From Luteipulveratus mongoliensis (GTDB lineage Bacteria > Actinomycetota > Actinomycetes > Actinomycetales > Dermatophilaceae): 64,000 nucleotides of DNA. Positions 42,130 through 52,425 of the stretch are shown piece after piece (within the stretch, counting starts at the first letter, position 1; every line of letters begins with the position of its first letter). The notes below the pieces were generated by a model. That model saw only the letters and a program-made list of their open reading frames with translations. It made no database searches and was not told the origin of the DNA. The position numbers and the translations under genes are program-made. The stretch is from the NCBI RefSeq assembly GCF_001190945.1, contig NZ_CP011112.1, forward strand, positions 5,270,001-5,334,000. Reading direction: 5' to 3'.

Positions 42130-43445
42130 GGCGGCGGCCCGAGGCTGACCCGTACCTCCCGGGTCACGGCGACCCGTCGTACGCCGTCACCAACTACGAC
42201 CTCGACCTCGACTACGCGCTCGAGAACAACCATCTGTCCGGTCGCGCCACGCTCACCCTGCGCGCCTGCGTGGACCTCGACGAGCTCACCCTCGACCTGC
42301 ACGCGCTGAAGGTCGTCAAGGTCACCGGCCTCAAGGTCAAGCGCCACACCCATCGCAGCGGCCGCCTGCGACTGATGCTGGCCGAGTCCCTCGCCGCCGG
42401 GGACGAGGCGACGGTGACAATCGCCTACCGCGGGGTGCCCAAGGTCGTACCCGACAAGATCGGTGAGGCCGGCTGGGAAGAGCTCGAGGACGGCGTGATC
42501 GTCGCCTCGCAGCCCGGCGGCGCCCCCTCCTGGTTCCCCTGCAACGACCGGCCGGACGACAAGGCGACCTACCGGATCACGGTGACCGCCGCGTCCGACT
42601 ACCTCGTCGTCGCCAACGGGCAGCGGACCGACCAACGCCGCCGCGCCAGTCGTACGACGTGGACCTACGAGATGACCGACCCAATGGCGACCTATCTCGC
42701 GACGGTGCAGATCGGCCGGTACGCCGAGCACAAGATCCGGGCCGCGGTCCCGATGACGGCAGCGGTGCCTCCCGCTCGCCGACGCGCATTCGACGACGCC
42801 TTCGGCGACCAGCCAAAGATGCTGGACCTCTACATCCGGTTGTTCGGGCCCTACCCGTTCGACAGCTATCGCGTCGTGATCACTGACGACGAGCTGGAGA
42901 TCCCGCTGGAAGCCCAGGGGCTGTCGATCTTCGGGTCCAACTTCCTCAACCGCGACTGGGACTCCCAGCGACTCATCGCGCACGAGCTGTCGCACCAGTG
43001 GTTCGGCAATGCCGTGACTCTCGAGTCGCTGAAGGACATCTGGCTGCACGAAGGCTTCGCCTGCTACAGCGAGTGGCTGTGGTCGCAGGAGTCCGGTGGG
43101 CCCTCGACCGACCATCGCGCTCGCCATCACTGGGAGCGCCTCAGCCACCTCGGCCAGCGCCTGATCCTCGGCGACCCCGGCGCGGACGACGTGTTCGACG
43201 ACCGGGTCTACAAGCGAGGAGCGTTGACACTGCACGCGATTCGGCTCACGATCGGCGACGACGCCTTCTTCGAGGCGCTGCGCACCTGGGTCGTACGACA
43301 CCGCGGCGGCAACGTCCGGACCGAGGACTTCGTGCGGCTGGTCGAGAAGGTCTCCGGCACCTCGATCCAGGGGCTGATCGACGACTGGGTCTACAGCGGA
43401 ACCCTGCCGCCACTTCCCGCGTCCAACCAGGCGGCTCCGGCCTGA
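42126..43445 (+). CDS. M1-family zinc metallopeptidase coupled to the Pls-like gene
   Basis: A 439-residue aminopeptidase-type enzyme of the short actinobacterial M1 form. The zinc site is complete: His286-Glu287-xx-His290 (HELSHQW) and Glu309 (LHEGFACYSEW). The substrate strand, usually GxMEN, reads PLEAQGLSIF. No signal peptide is evident. The start GTG 42126 overlaps the TGA of the synthetase gene (GTGA), so the two are translationally coupled. In epsilon-poly-lysine producers a zinc aminopeptidase degrades the polymer; this gene may have that role for the polymer made here, which is inference. Confidence 0.9.
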   Translation: MRRRPEADPYLPGHGDPSYAVTNYDLDLDYALENNHLSGRATLTLRACVDLDELTLDLHALKVVKVTGLKVKRHTHRSGRLRLMLAESLAAGDEATVTIAYRGVPKVVPDKIGEAGWEELEDGVIVASQPGGAPSWFPCNDRPDDKATYRITVTAASDYLVVANGQRTDQRRRASRTTWTYEMTDPMATYLATVQIGRYAEHKIRAAVPMTAAVPPARRRAFDDAFGDQPKMLDLYIRLFGPYPFDSYRVVITDDELEIPLEAQGLSIFGSNFLNRDWDSQRLIAHELSHQWFGNAVTLESLKDIWLHEGFACYSEWLWSQESGGPSTDHRARHHWERLSHLGQRLILGDPGADDVFDDRVYKRGALTLHAIRLTIGDDAFFEALRTWVVRHRGGNVRTEDFVRLVEKVSGTSIQGLIDDWVYSGTLPPLPASNQAAPA

Positions 43446-43479
43446 CCATCGCCCGCCAGTCGACCCGACGGAGGACACC

Positions 43480-44283
43480 GTGACGCTCAGCTCGACCGGC
43501 CGTCGTACGACCGCCCTCCTCGCGATCTCCTTCGCCGCCGTGCTCCTGGCGGGCTGCCGTGACGAGGCTCCTGCCGCGGCCCCGCCCTCCAGCACTGCCC
43601 CGACGTCCGCCACCTCAGCGGCGCCTTCGCCGACCAAGGCCGCGATCGACACAACCGATCCTGGCAATCTGGTCCGGGCTTCGCAGATCTCGGCGGGCCG
43701 GGCGGCCAACGGCCACGCGGTGACCTGGTCCCGCAGCAGCGGCGGCGAGATCACGCGGCTGGACGTCCGCGGGCGTACCGACGGGGCCAACCAGGAGGCC
43801 ACGGTCAACTCGTCCCTCGCGGGCATCTGCACCACGCGGACCGCGGGGCGCGGCCGTTTCGTCAAGGGCGACTACACGTTCTGGTCCAAGAATCATGCCG
43901 ATCGGGCGCGTGAAGTAGCCGGCAAGTGGGCTCCCGAGACCGACGAAGGGGCACGCAAGCCCGAAGTCGTCACCCTCCGGTTCGTCATCAACTCGCTCGA
44001 GACGCTGTACGCCTCCACGCCCATGTCGTCGTCCACGATGTCCGTGACACCAGTGACGTACGCCAGCCAGCAGGCGCTGCGGGTTGCGGCGCGTGACCCT
44101 GCAGCGAACCTGTCCATCACGGTGACCGCGACGCCCGATCACCTTCCCTTGCAAGTGATCTCGCCGTCCGTCCGGGTGACCTACTCGGAGTGGAACACCG
44201 TGCCTGCCTACGCCGCGCCGCCTGTTGCGGATCAGTTGCCTCAGGGGGAGGCTGCCGATCTGCTCTCCCACCTGCCCAAGTAG
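43480..44283 (+). CDS. LppX/LprAFG-like lipoprotein, first paralogue
   Basis: A 267-residue lipoprotein beginning at GTG 43480 after GGAGGA. Lipobox LLAGC follows TALLAISFAAV. A Ser/Thr/Pro-rich linker leads to a domain with FVKGDYTFWSKNHADR, VINSLETLYAST and LPLQVISPSVRVTYSEWNTVPAYAAPP. The last motif is shared with the next gene. LppX/LprG-type folds bind lipids or glycolipids outside the membrane; the match is by pattern only. It has an extra Cys in GICTTRTAG absent from its neighbour. Confidence 0.75.
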   Translation: MTLSSTGRRTTALLAISFAAVLLAGCRDEAPAAAPPSSTAPTSATSAAPSPTKAAIDTTDPGNLVRASQISAGRAANGHAVTWSRSSGGEITRLDVRGRTDGANQEATVNSSLAGICTTRTAGRGRFVKGDYTFWSKNHADRAREVAGKWAPETDEGARKPEVVTLRFVINSLETLYASTPMSSSTMSVTPVTYASQQALRVAARDPAANLSITVTATPDHLPLQVISPSVRVTYSEWNTVPAYAAPPVADQLPQGEAADLLSHLPK

Positions 44284-44353
44284 GCCGTAGACGCCGGTAT
44301 ACCGGCCCGCACTTACGATTGAGACGCACCGTCACGCACCTGGAGGACCCGTC

Positions 44354-45175
44354 ATGAACTCGACTCGCCGTCGTACCGCTTTGCTGGTGTCGATCCCCCT
44401 GGGTGTCGCGATCCTCGCCGGGTGCGGCGACGCCGCGCCCACTGTGAGCGGCCAGGCGACGTCCGGCGTACAGCGGCCCACGGGGAGCACGGCTGAGCCC
44501 TCGGGTGCGACGTCGGCGTCAGGCGCGCCGACCACGTCCCCCAGCGCCGGCACGGAGGCGACCCACGACCCGAGCCAGATCATGAAGACCGCGAAGTCCT
44601 CGGCCAACAACGCCAAGAGTGCGCACGTGGTCGGTGACGTGGTCGACAATGGCAAGACGATGAACGTCGACCTGCGCGGGCAGGTCCAGGGCAAGAACCA
44701 GCAGGCGACCGTCAAGACTCAGGATGACGGCACCGTGTCGATCCTGACTCTCGGCAGCGACAACTACATCAAGGGCGACCGCACCTACTGGACCAAGCAG
44801 AACGCCCCGGCCGCCACGGTCGCACTGCTGACCGACAAGTGGGTCAAGGCGCCGGCCAACAAGTCGAGCTCGTTCGAGAAGTTCACCCTCAAGTCGCTGC
44901 TGGCGAGCACGACGAAGAGCTTCGACAGCTCGGAGATCAACTCCGTCAACACCTCGGTGACGGAGTTGACGCTCGCCGGTCAGTCAGCGCTCAAGCTCGC
45001 GCCGCGCCTGGCCACCAAGAGCTCATCGATCACCGTCACCGCGGACGCCAAGAATCTGCCGCTGCAGGTGGTCTCGGACAGTGGCACGGTGACCTACAGC
45101 GAGTGGGACGTCGTCCCGATGTACGCCGCACCGCCCGCCTCCCAGCAGGTCCAGATGCCCGGCGGCGCCGCCTGA
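44354..45175 (+). CDS. LppX/LprAFG-like lipoprotein, second paralogue
   Basis: A 273-residue lipoprotein starting at ATG 44354 after GGAGGA. Lipobox ILAGC. The domain includes KSAHVVGDVVDNGKTMNVDL, YIKGDRTYWTKQNA, LKSLLASTTKSF and LPLQVVSDSGTVTYSEWDVVPMYAAPP. It is clearly a tandem duplicate of the gene before it, 70 bases upstream, with moderate divergence. A copy of the dispersed repeat follows. Confidence 0.77.
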   Translation: MNSTRRRTALLVSIPLGVAILAGCGDAAPTVSGQATSGVQRPTGSTAEPSGATSASGAPTTSPSAGTEATHDPSQIMKTAKSSANNAKSAHVVGDVVDNGKTMNVDLRGQVQGKNQQATVKTQDDGTVSILTLGSDNYIKGDRTYWTKQNAPAATVALLTDKWVKAPANKSSSFEKFTLKSLLASTTKSFDSSEINSVNTSVTELTLAGQSALKLAPRLATKSSSITVTADAKNLPLQVVSDSGTVTYSEWDVVPMYAAPPASQQVQMPGGAA

Positions 45176-45188
45176 CCCACCCACGAAC

Positions 45189-45297
45189 GCTGGTCGAGTA
45201 GCCGGAGCGTTAGCGGAGGCGTATCGAGACCCGGTGCGCGCGTGCGGCTGGTCTCGATACGGCTCGCCCTTGAGGGCTCGCCTACTCGACCGGCGGA
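45189..45297. repeat. Dispersed palindromic repeat, two-armed copy
   Basis: Arm one, CTGGTCGAGTAGCCGGAGCG ... CGTATCGAGACCCGG, and an inverted arm two, CTGGTCTCGATACGG ... CGCCTACTCGACCGG, form a near-complete large palindrome. The end of arm two provides the TAG stop of the methyltransferase gene. Confidence 0.9.
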
Positions 45298-46118
45298 TGG
45301 GTGCTCTGGTGAGCGAGGGCGGCGAACATCGTCACGGACATGTGGAAGTCGCCGGCTGCGGCACCTGCCCGCAGATCATGCAACAGCTGGGTGTGCTGAT
45401 CCTCATCGATGGCGCCGTCCGCCAGCGCACGGTCCGCGAGCATCTGCACCAGCGGACCTTCGGCCGCGGTCAGCGGCTGGACGAGCGCCTGCGACCCGAT
45501 GTCATCGACCACCAGGCCCGCTGTGCTCAGCTGACCTCGCAGCAACCTCCCGGAGAACGGGTTGGGCAGACGCGCGTGCATGCTCTCCATCGCCGCCCGA
45601 ACAACGGCCGGGTCCGCAGGATGCAGGATGGCGGTCCCCCAGTCGCTGTCGATGATGCAGACGCGACCCCCGGGCTTGAGCACCCGCGCGACCTCGGCCA
45701 CCGCGCGCTCCGGCGCCTCGAGATGCTGCAGGACCCGCTCGCAGCGCACGACATCGACGCTCGCGTCCTCGAACGGCAGCGCGTAAGCATCGCCCTCGAC
45801 GAACCGCACGTTCGGCTCGGCTGCCTCGGCGGCTCTCTGCTCGGCAAGGTCGCGCAGACCGGCGTTCGGCTCGACCCCGATCGCCTCACCGGTCGGCCCG
45901 AGCCGGGCAGCCAGCGCCAGCACCTCCGAACCCGTGCCCGAACCGACGTCGACGGCCCGCTCCCCCTCAGCCGGGGAAAGAGCGTCGAGCGCCCAGGCGC
46001 GCAATCGGCGTACATCGGGCAGCTGCGCCTGCATGTCGAGCACGAAGGCGAGCCGCTCGACCTGGCTGGGCTCGATCCGGTCGGCGCGGAACGACAGCGG
46101 TTGCTCGGAGTCGGCCAT
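45282..46118 (-). CDS. Class I SAM-dependent methyltransferase
   Basis: A 278-residue methyltransferase of the UbiE/Erg6-like group. VDVGSGTGSEVLALAARLG is motif I, EGDAYALPFEDASVDVV motif II, and LQHLEAPERAVAEVARVLKPGGRVCIID motif III. Substrate unknown. ATG 46118 is divergent from cydA, with the tandem operator starting 25 bases upstream, so it could share that control. Its stop codon lies in the dispersed repeat and the last few residues (HPPVE) are encoded by repeat or junction sequence. Confidence 0.87.
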   Translation of the reverse strand: MADSEQPLSFRADRIEPSQVERLAFVLDMQAQLPDVRRLRAWALDALSPAEGERAVDVGSGTGSEVLALAARLGPTGEAIGVEPNAGLRDLAEQRAAEAAEPNVRFVEGDAYALPFEDASVDVVRCERVLQHLEAPERAVAEVARVLKPGGRVCIIDSDWGTAILHPADPAVVRAAMESMHARLPNPFSGRLLRGQLSTAGLVVDDIGSQALVQPLTAAEGPLVQMLADRALADGAIDEDQHTQLLHDLRAGAAAGDFHMSVTMFAALAHQSTHPPVE

Positions 46119-46142
46119 GCCAGCACGCTACGCCCGACCAGG

Positions 46143-46183
46143 TACTACGGTTTGTAGTAGTCTTATTACTACCGTTCGTAGTA
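46143..46183 (+). promoter_or_regulatory. Tandem BlaI/MecI-like operator upstream of cydA
   Basis: TACTAC-GGTTT-GTAGTA (46143-46159) and TACTAC-CGTTC-GTAGTA (46167-46183) are two perfect 6-base inverted repeats with 5-base spacers, centres 24 bases apart. The half-sites resemble the mec operator TACTAC/GTAGTA as I remember it. The second ends two bases before the AGGAGG-cydA start region, so binding would block transcription. AT-rich TCTTATTACT between them could be the -10. Confidence 0.8.
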
Positions 46184-46193
46184 GGAGGTCCTC

Positions 46194-47615
46194 GTGGAGC
46201 TCGACCTGGCTCGCTGGCAGTTCGCTGTCACGACCGTCTACCACTTCCTGTTCGTGCCGGTCACGATCGGGTTGTCGGCCTTCGTCGCGGGCTTCCACAC
46301 GGCGTACCTCAAGAACCGCAACCCGCAGCACCTGCGCATGGCGAAGTTCCTCGGCAAGCTCTTCACCATCAACTTCGCGCTCGGGCTGGTGACCGGGATC
46401 GTGCAGGAGTTCCAGTTCGGGATGAACTGGTCGGACTACTCCCGCTTCGTCGGGGACATCTTCGGCGCACCGCTGGCGATCGAGGCGCTGCTGGCGTTCT
46501 TCCTCGAGTCGACGTTCCTGGGCTTGTGGATCTTCGGGTGGGGGCGCATCCCCGAGAAGCTGCACGTCGCCTGCATCTGGATCGTGCACATCGGCACGTT
46601 GATGTCGGCGTACTTCATCCTCGCGGCCAACTCGTTCATGCAGCACCCCGTCGGCTATCGGATCAACCCGACCACCGGCCGCGCCGAGCTGACCGACTTC
46701 GTCGCCGTGCTCACCAACAAGGTGCAGATGGTGACGTTCCCGCACACGGCCTTTGCGGCGTACCTCACCGGCGCGGCCGTCGTGCTCGGTGCCTCGATGT
46801 GGCAGCTGCACCGCCGCAAGGTCGAGGACGACATGCCGATGTACCGGACGGCCGCCCGCGTCGGCGCGATCGCGCTCATCATCGCCGGTGCCGGAGTCGC
46901 GATCTCGGGCGATCAGCAAGGCAAGGTCATGACCGAGGTTCAGCCGATGAAGATGGCCGCCGCCGAGGCGCTGTACGAGACCCAGGACTCCGCGCCGTTC
47001 TCGATCGTGACCATCTCCAGCCTCGACGGCAAGCAGGAGAAGGTCGCGATCACGGTGCCAAAGCTGTTGTCGTTCTTGGGAACTGGCGACTTCGACGGCA
47101 CGATCCACGGCATCAACGACCTCGAGCGACAGTACGAGGCCAAGTACAACGCCGACCCGCTGACCCGGGCGGCGACGTACACCCCGACCTTGCCGCTGAC
47201 GTACTGGTCGTTCCGCCTGATGATCGGGCTCGGCATGGCGTCAGTGGGAGTCGGGCTGCTGTCGCTCTGGATCCTGCGCGGCGGACGTACGCACGCGCGC
47301 GCTCGCTGGTGGCCGCTGCTGTCGGTTGCCGTCGCCCTCGGGCCGGTGCTGGGCAACGCGTTCGGCTGGATCTTCACTGAGACCGGTCGCCAGCCGTGGC
47401 TGATCTTCGGGGTCTTCACGACGAAATCTGGTGTCAGTCCTGGGGTTTCGGCTGGCGAAGTGCTCACGTCACTGATCGTTTTTACCACGCTGTACGCCGT
47501 CCTCGCCGTCATCGAGATCGGCCTCACCATCCGCTACGCCAGAGCCGGCGCCGAGCCCATCAAGGAGCAGGCCGCGACGTCCGAGGACGACGCGCCACTC
47601 CAGTTCGCCTACTAG
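46194..47615 (+). CDS. cydA: Cytochrome bd oxidase subunit I
   Basis: A 473-residue quinol oxidase subunit carrying the haems. LARWQFAVTTVYHFLFVPVTIGLS at the N terminus, GLVTGIVQEFQFGMNWSDYSRFVGDIFG, ESTFLGLWIFGW, the Q-loop region and GRQPWLIFGVFTTKSGVSP are diagnostic. The Q-loop is short. GTG 46194 follows AGGAGG. It is first in cydA-cydB-cydDC-blaI. Bd oxidase supports respiration at low oxygen or under stress. Confidence 0.97.
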   Translation: MELDLARWQFAVTTVYHFLFVPVTIGLSAFVAGFHTAYLKNRNPQHLRMAKFLGKLFTINFALGLVTGIVQEFQFGMNWSDYSRFVGDIFGAPLAIEALLAFFLESTFLGLWIFGWGRIPEKLHVACIWIVHIGTLMSAYFILAANSFMQHPVGYRINPTTGRAELTDFVAVLTNKVQMVTFPHTAFAAYLTGAAVVLGASMWQLHRRKVEDDMPMYRTAARVGAIALIIAGAGVAISGDQQGKVMTEVQPMKMAAAEALYETQDSAPFSIVTISSLDGKQEKVAITVPKLLSFLGTGDFDGTIHGINDLERQYEAKYNADPLTRAATYTPTLPLTYWSFRLMIGLGMASVGVGLLSLWILRGGRTHARARWWPLLSVAVALGPVLGNAFGWIFTETGRQPWLIFGVFTTKSGVSPGVSAGEVLTSLIVFTTLYAVLAVIEIGLTIRYARAGAEPIKEQAATSEDDAPLQFAY

Positions 47616-47699
47616 GGCCATGCACTCTCACTTCTGTTCCTCCTCCGAGCGCCGTCGCAGGCTCCGGCGCGTCGGGCATCGTCACAGGAAGGGTCGACC

Positions 47700-48733
<1,034 letters not shown>

Positions 48734-48734
<1 letters not shown>

Positions 48735-51700
48735 TGCAGCCCTTCGACAGCAGGTTGATCAGGCAGGTCCCGGCCGTACGCCGACCGCTCGTCCTCCTGG
48801 GCGTACTCGGCGTCGTGGGCGGCGTCCTCGCCGTTGCGCAGGCGTTCGCGGTCGCGCAGCTGGTCGTCGCCGTCGTCCGGAGCGAAGACCTCGGGACGCC
48901 GTGCGCCTGGGTTGCCGGCGTACTCGCAGCGCGTGGAATCATCACGGGCACAGCAGAACTCGCGGCCGGCTGGACGGGCAGTCGAGTCGCCGGCGTCGTA
49001 CGCCGACACCGCCTCGACCGCTGGCTGTCATCGACGGTCGAGCACCGCCCAGCTCCCGCCGAGATGGTCGCCCTGAGCACCGACGGCGCCGCCAGCATCG
49101 AGCCGTACGTCGCCCGCTACCTCCCGACCCTCGTCACCGCGTCCGTCGTGCCGGCCCTCGCAGTCGTGGCGCTCCTGGTCACCGATGTGTGGAGCGCGCT
49201 GATCGTGATCCTCACACTGCCGCTGCTGCCCGTCTTCGCGGCGCTGATCGGCAAGCACACCGAGCGGGCCACCGCCGGCCGGTGGTCCGAGCTGGTGTCG
49301 CTCGGTGGCCACTTCCTCGACGTCGTTCGCGGGCTCCCGACGCTGGTCGGCTACCAGCGAGCGACCGTGCAGGCGAGCACGGTCCGACAGATCAGTGACC
49401 GCCACCGCCGTGCCACCGTACGGACCCTGCGCACGGCCTTCCTGTCCTCGGCCGCACTGGAGCTGCTGGCCACGATCTCGGTCGCGATGGTTGCCGTCGG
49501 CGTCGGACTGCGGCTGGCGGGCGGGCACCTCGGGCTGGCCACCGCGCTCACCGCGATCCTGCTCGCACCCGAGGCCTACTGGCCGATTCGACGCGTGGGC
49601 CAGGAGTTCCACGCCGCCGCGGACGGCGCCCGCGCCCTGGACGACCTCCTCGACGATCGGGTGGTCATGACGCGCCCTGGAGGGCACGAGATGCCCACCC
49701 GATCGTCAAGGTCGATCGGTCAGCCCGACGCCGTCGCACGCGCTCACCAGCTCACCTACCGATACCCCGGAGCCGAGACCGACGTCGTACGCCGCCTCGA
49801 CCTCACGCTGTCGCGCGGGCTGACCGCGGTGACGGGTCCGTCCGGGTGCGGCAAGACGACGCTCCTGGAGCTGCTGGCCGGCCTCCGCGAACCGACCGAC
49901 GGCCGCATCGCCGCCCCGCGGGCCCACCTCGTCACACAGCGCCCCTTCATCGCGCCCGCCACCCTCGACACCAATCTCGCTCTCTCTGCGGGCCCCCAGG
50001 TCGCGCGCCCCCTCCACGAACGCCTGGCCGACGTACCCGCCAGCACGGTCCTCGGCGACGACGGGTTCGGGCTGTCTGCCGGCCAGCGCGCACTGCTCGC
50101 CATCGAACGAGCACGTCGCAGTGACGCGACCATGCTGCTGCTCGACGAACCGACCGCGCACCTCGACGCGGAGGCGGCCGCCGACGTACGGGAGCTGCTG
50201 ACGGACCTGGCTCGCGACCGCATCGTCATAGTCGTCACGCATGACCCCGAGCTCGCTGCCGCAGCCGACCATCAGGTCGCGCTGGCCGAGACCGGCGGAC
50301 GACGTGAGGAGGCGTGCGCTCCACCGCACCAATCCTCACGTCGAGCCGACTCACCGCCGCAGCCCCACCGCGATCAACCTGACAACAGGTCCACGACGGT
50401 CGACCGAACGCCACGGCGATCGTCAAGGACGCTGGTGGCGGGGCTGGTCGGTGGGCTCGCGGCCTCATCCGGAGTCGCCCTCACCGCGACCAGCGGCTGG
50501 CTCGTCGTCCGGGCGAGTGAGCGACCCGTCGTCCTCACTCTCCTGACCGCGATCGTGGCGGTCCGCGCGTTCGGGATCGGCCGCCCGGTGCTGCGGTACG
50601 CCGAACGCGTGCTCTCCCACGACGTCGCCCTCGCCGAGCTCACCGAGCGACGGGTCGACGCCTACCGCCGCCTCATCCCCCTGACACCTGCCCGGCTCGG
50701 GCGCCGTCGCCGCAGCGATCTGCTGACCGGCTTCGTCCGCGACCTGGACGACATCGTCGACGCCACCGTCCGCGTCCACATCCCGCTCATCGCCACCGTG
50801 ATGGCGAGCGTCGTCGCCATCGGCGTGACCCTCGCCATCGTGCCGGCATCCGCACTCGTCGTCGTCGGCCTCGTTGCCGCGGTCGCTGTGATCGCCGTCA
50901 TCGACTGGCTGTGCGAACGCCGAACCCAGGCCACCTCCCTGCAGGCGAGGTCCGACGTCGCACGCGCCGCGCACCTCGCATCATCGAACGCCCTTGAGCT
51001 GCAAGCCATCTCGGCGTCCGACTACGCGATCACTCAGCTTGATGAGGCACAGGTGCGGGCCGAGAGCGGCGCCCTCAGACAAGCAGGCGGACGGGCGATC
51101 GGGCAGGCCGGTACGTCTGTGCTGGTCGGCCTGTCGACCATCACCATGGCAGCAGTGGTCGCCACTGCGGACATCACTGCTCCCGCCGCTGCCCTGCTGC
51201 TGCTTGTGCCACTCGCCCTGGGCGAGGTGCTCAGCGGGCTCCCCGACGCGATGGGCGCGCTCGCACGATCGCGGGCCGCCGAGCGTCGGGTGAGGGCGCT
51301 CCTCTCCCAGGAGCCGGCCGTGGCCGAGCCCCTGACTTCCGTGACCGGGATGCACCACCCAGCAACCGGCGTACCCCGCCTCCGCCTCACGGACGTGAGC
51401 GCCACCTGGGACGGCCGGCAGGCGGCGCTCCCCGCGACCACCCTGACCATTGAGCCGGGAGAGCACCTGGCCGTGACCGGTCCGAACGGCAGCGGCAAGT
51501 CGACGCTGCTGGCCGTGCTCGCACGCCACCTCGACCCTGTCTCAGGTCGCTACGCGCTCGATGACCGGGACGTGCGTACGCGCCCGCTCGATGACGTACG
51601 CCGACGAATCGCCTTCGTCGAGGACGAACCCCACGTGTTCGCCGGGACCGTCCGCGCCAACCTGCTGCTCGCACGACCGGGCGCCGATGACCGAGCCGTG

Positions 51701-52042
51701 ACGCACGCGCTGGTCGACGCCGGACTCGGTCGATGGCTCGCCGGCCTGCCCGAAGGACTTGGTACGACGCTGGGCTCGGCCGGACGAGGCGTGTCCGGTG
51801 GCGAGCGGGCTCGGTTGGGTATCGCGCGGGCGCTGCTGTCCGAGCGACCGGTCGTCCTGCTCGACGAACCCGTGGCACACCTGGACCACCCGACGGCCGC
51901 GGCAGTGCTGGAGGATCTCCATGTGGCGACCGCATCGCGAACGGTCGTACTGGTCACCCACCAGCAGATGGCGGAAGATCGATGTGACACTGTGCTCCGG
52001 TGGGGCGCATCCCATCAGGTGCCGGCGAGGAGCATGCCATGA
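48734..52042 (+). CDS. cydDC: Fused CydD-CydC thiol-reductant ABC exporter
   Basis: An 1102-residue fusion of both halves of the exporter needed for bd oxidase assembly. CydD half (about 1-545): membrane domain, then Walker A GPSGCGKTTLL (Lys374), signature LSAGQRALL and Walker B MLLLDEPTAHLD. CydC half (about 560-1102): membrane domain, Walker A GPNGSGKSTLL (Lys922), signature VSGGERARLG and VVLLDEPVAHLD. Both nucleotide sites look intact. The halves are joined by a Pro/Ser/Gln-rich linker. It overlaps cydB at the start and blaI at the stop (ATGA). Confidence 0.95.
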
Positions 52043-52425
52043 GCAGAGGAAGCGGGAGTCCAGGACTGGGCGATCTCGAGTCTGCCGTCATGCAGGTGCT
52101 CTGGACGTCCGAGAGCCCGCTGTCGGTGCGCGAGGTGCACGCCGCGCTGACCGGCCGCGACCTGGCTTACACGACCGTGATGACCGTGCTCGACCGGCTG
52201 GCCAAGAAGGGCCTCGCCGACCGCGAGCGCGACGGGCGGGCCTGGCGATACACCGCGCGGGCCTCTCGCGAAGAGCTCACCGCCCAGGTGCTGCGGACGA
52301 CGCTCGGTGGCCTCGATCCCGCTGACCGGACCGCGGCGCTGCTGCACTTCCTGGGCGAGTCGAGCTCCCATGAGCGTGACGAGCTGCGCGAGGCCCTCAA
52401 CAAGCTGGAGCAGCAGGACCGCTAG
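52039..52425 (+). CDS. BlaI/MecI/CopY-family repressor in the cyd operon
   Basis: A 128-residue winged-helix repressor. GLGDLESAVMQVLWTSESPLSVREVHAALTG and LAYTTVMTVLDRLAKKGLADRERDGRAWRYTA are the family core; a C-terminal helix (ERDELREALNKLEQ) gives the dimer. No partner BlaR/MecR protease is adjacent. ATG 52039 overlaps the cydDC stop, so it is made together with the exporter. The palindromes ahead of cydA have the half-site these proteins bind, which points to negative autoregulation of the whole operon. The signal is unknown. The 3' end overlaps the convergent MFS gene by 29 bases. Confidence 0.92.
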   Translation: MSRGSGSPGLGDLESAVMQVLWTSESPLSVREVHAALTGRDLAYTTVMTVLDRLAKKGLADRERDGRAWRYTARASREELTAQVLRTTLGGLDPADRTAALLHFLGESSSHERDELREALNKLEQQDR

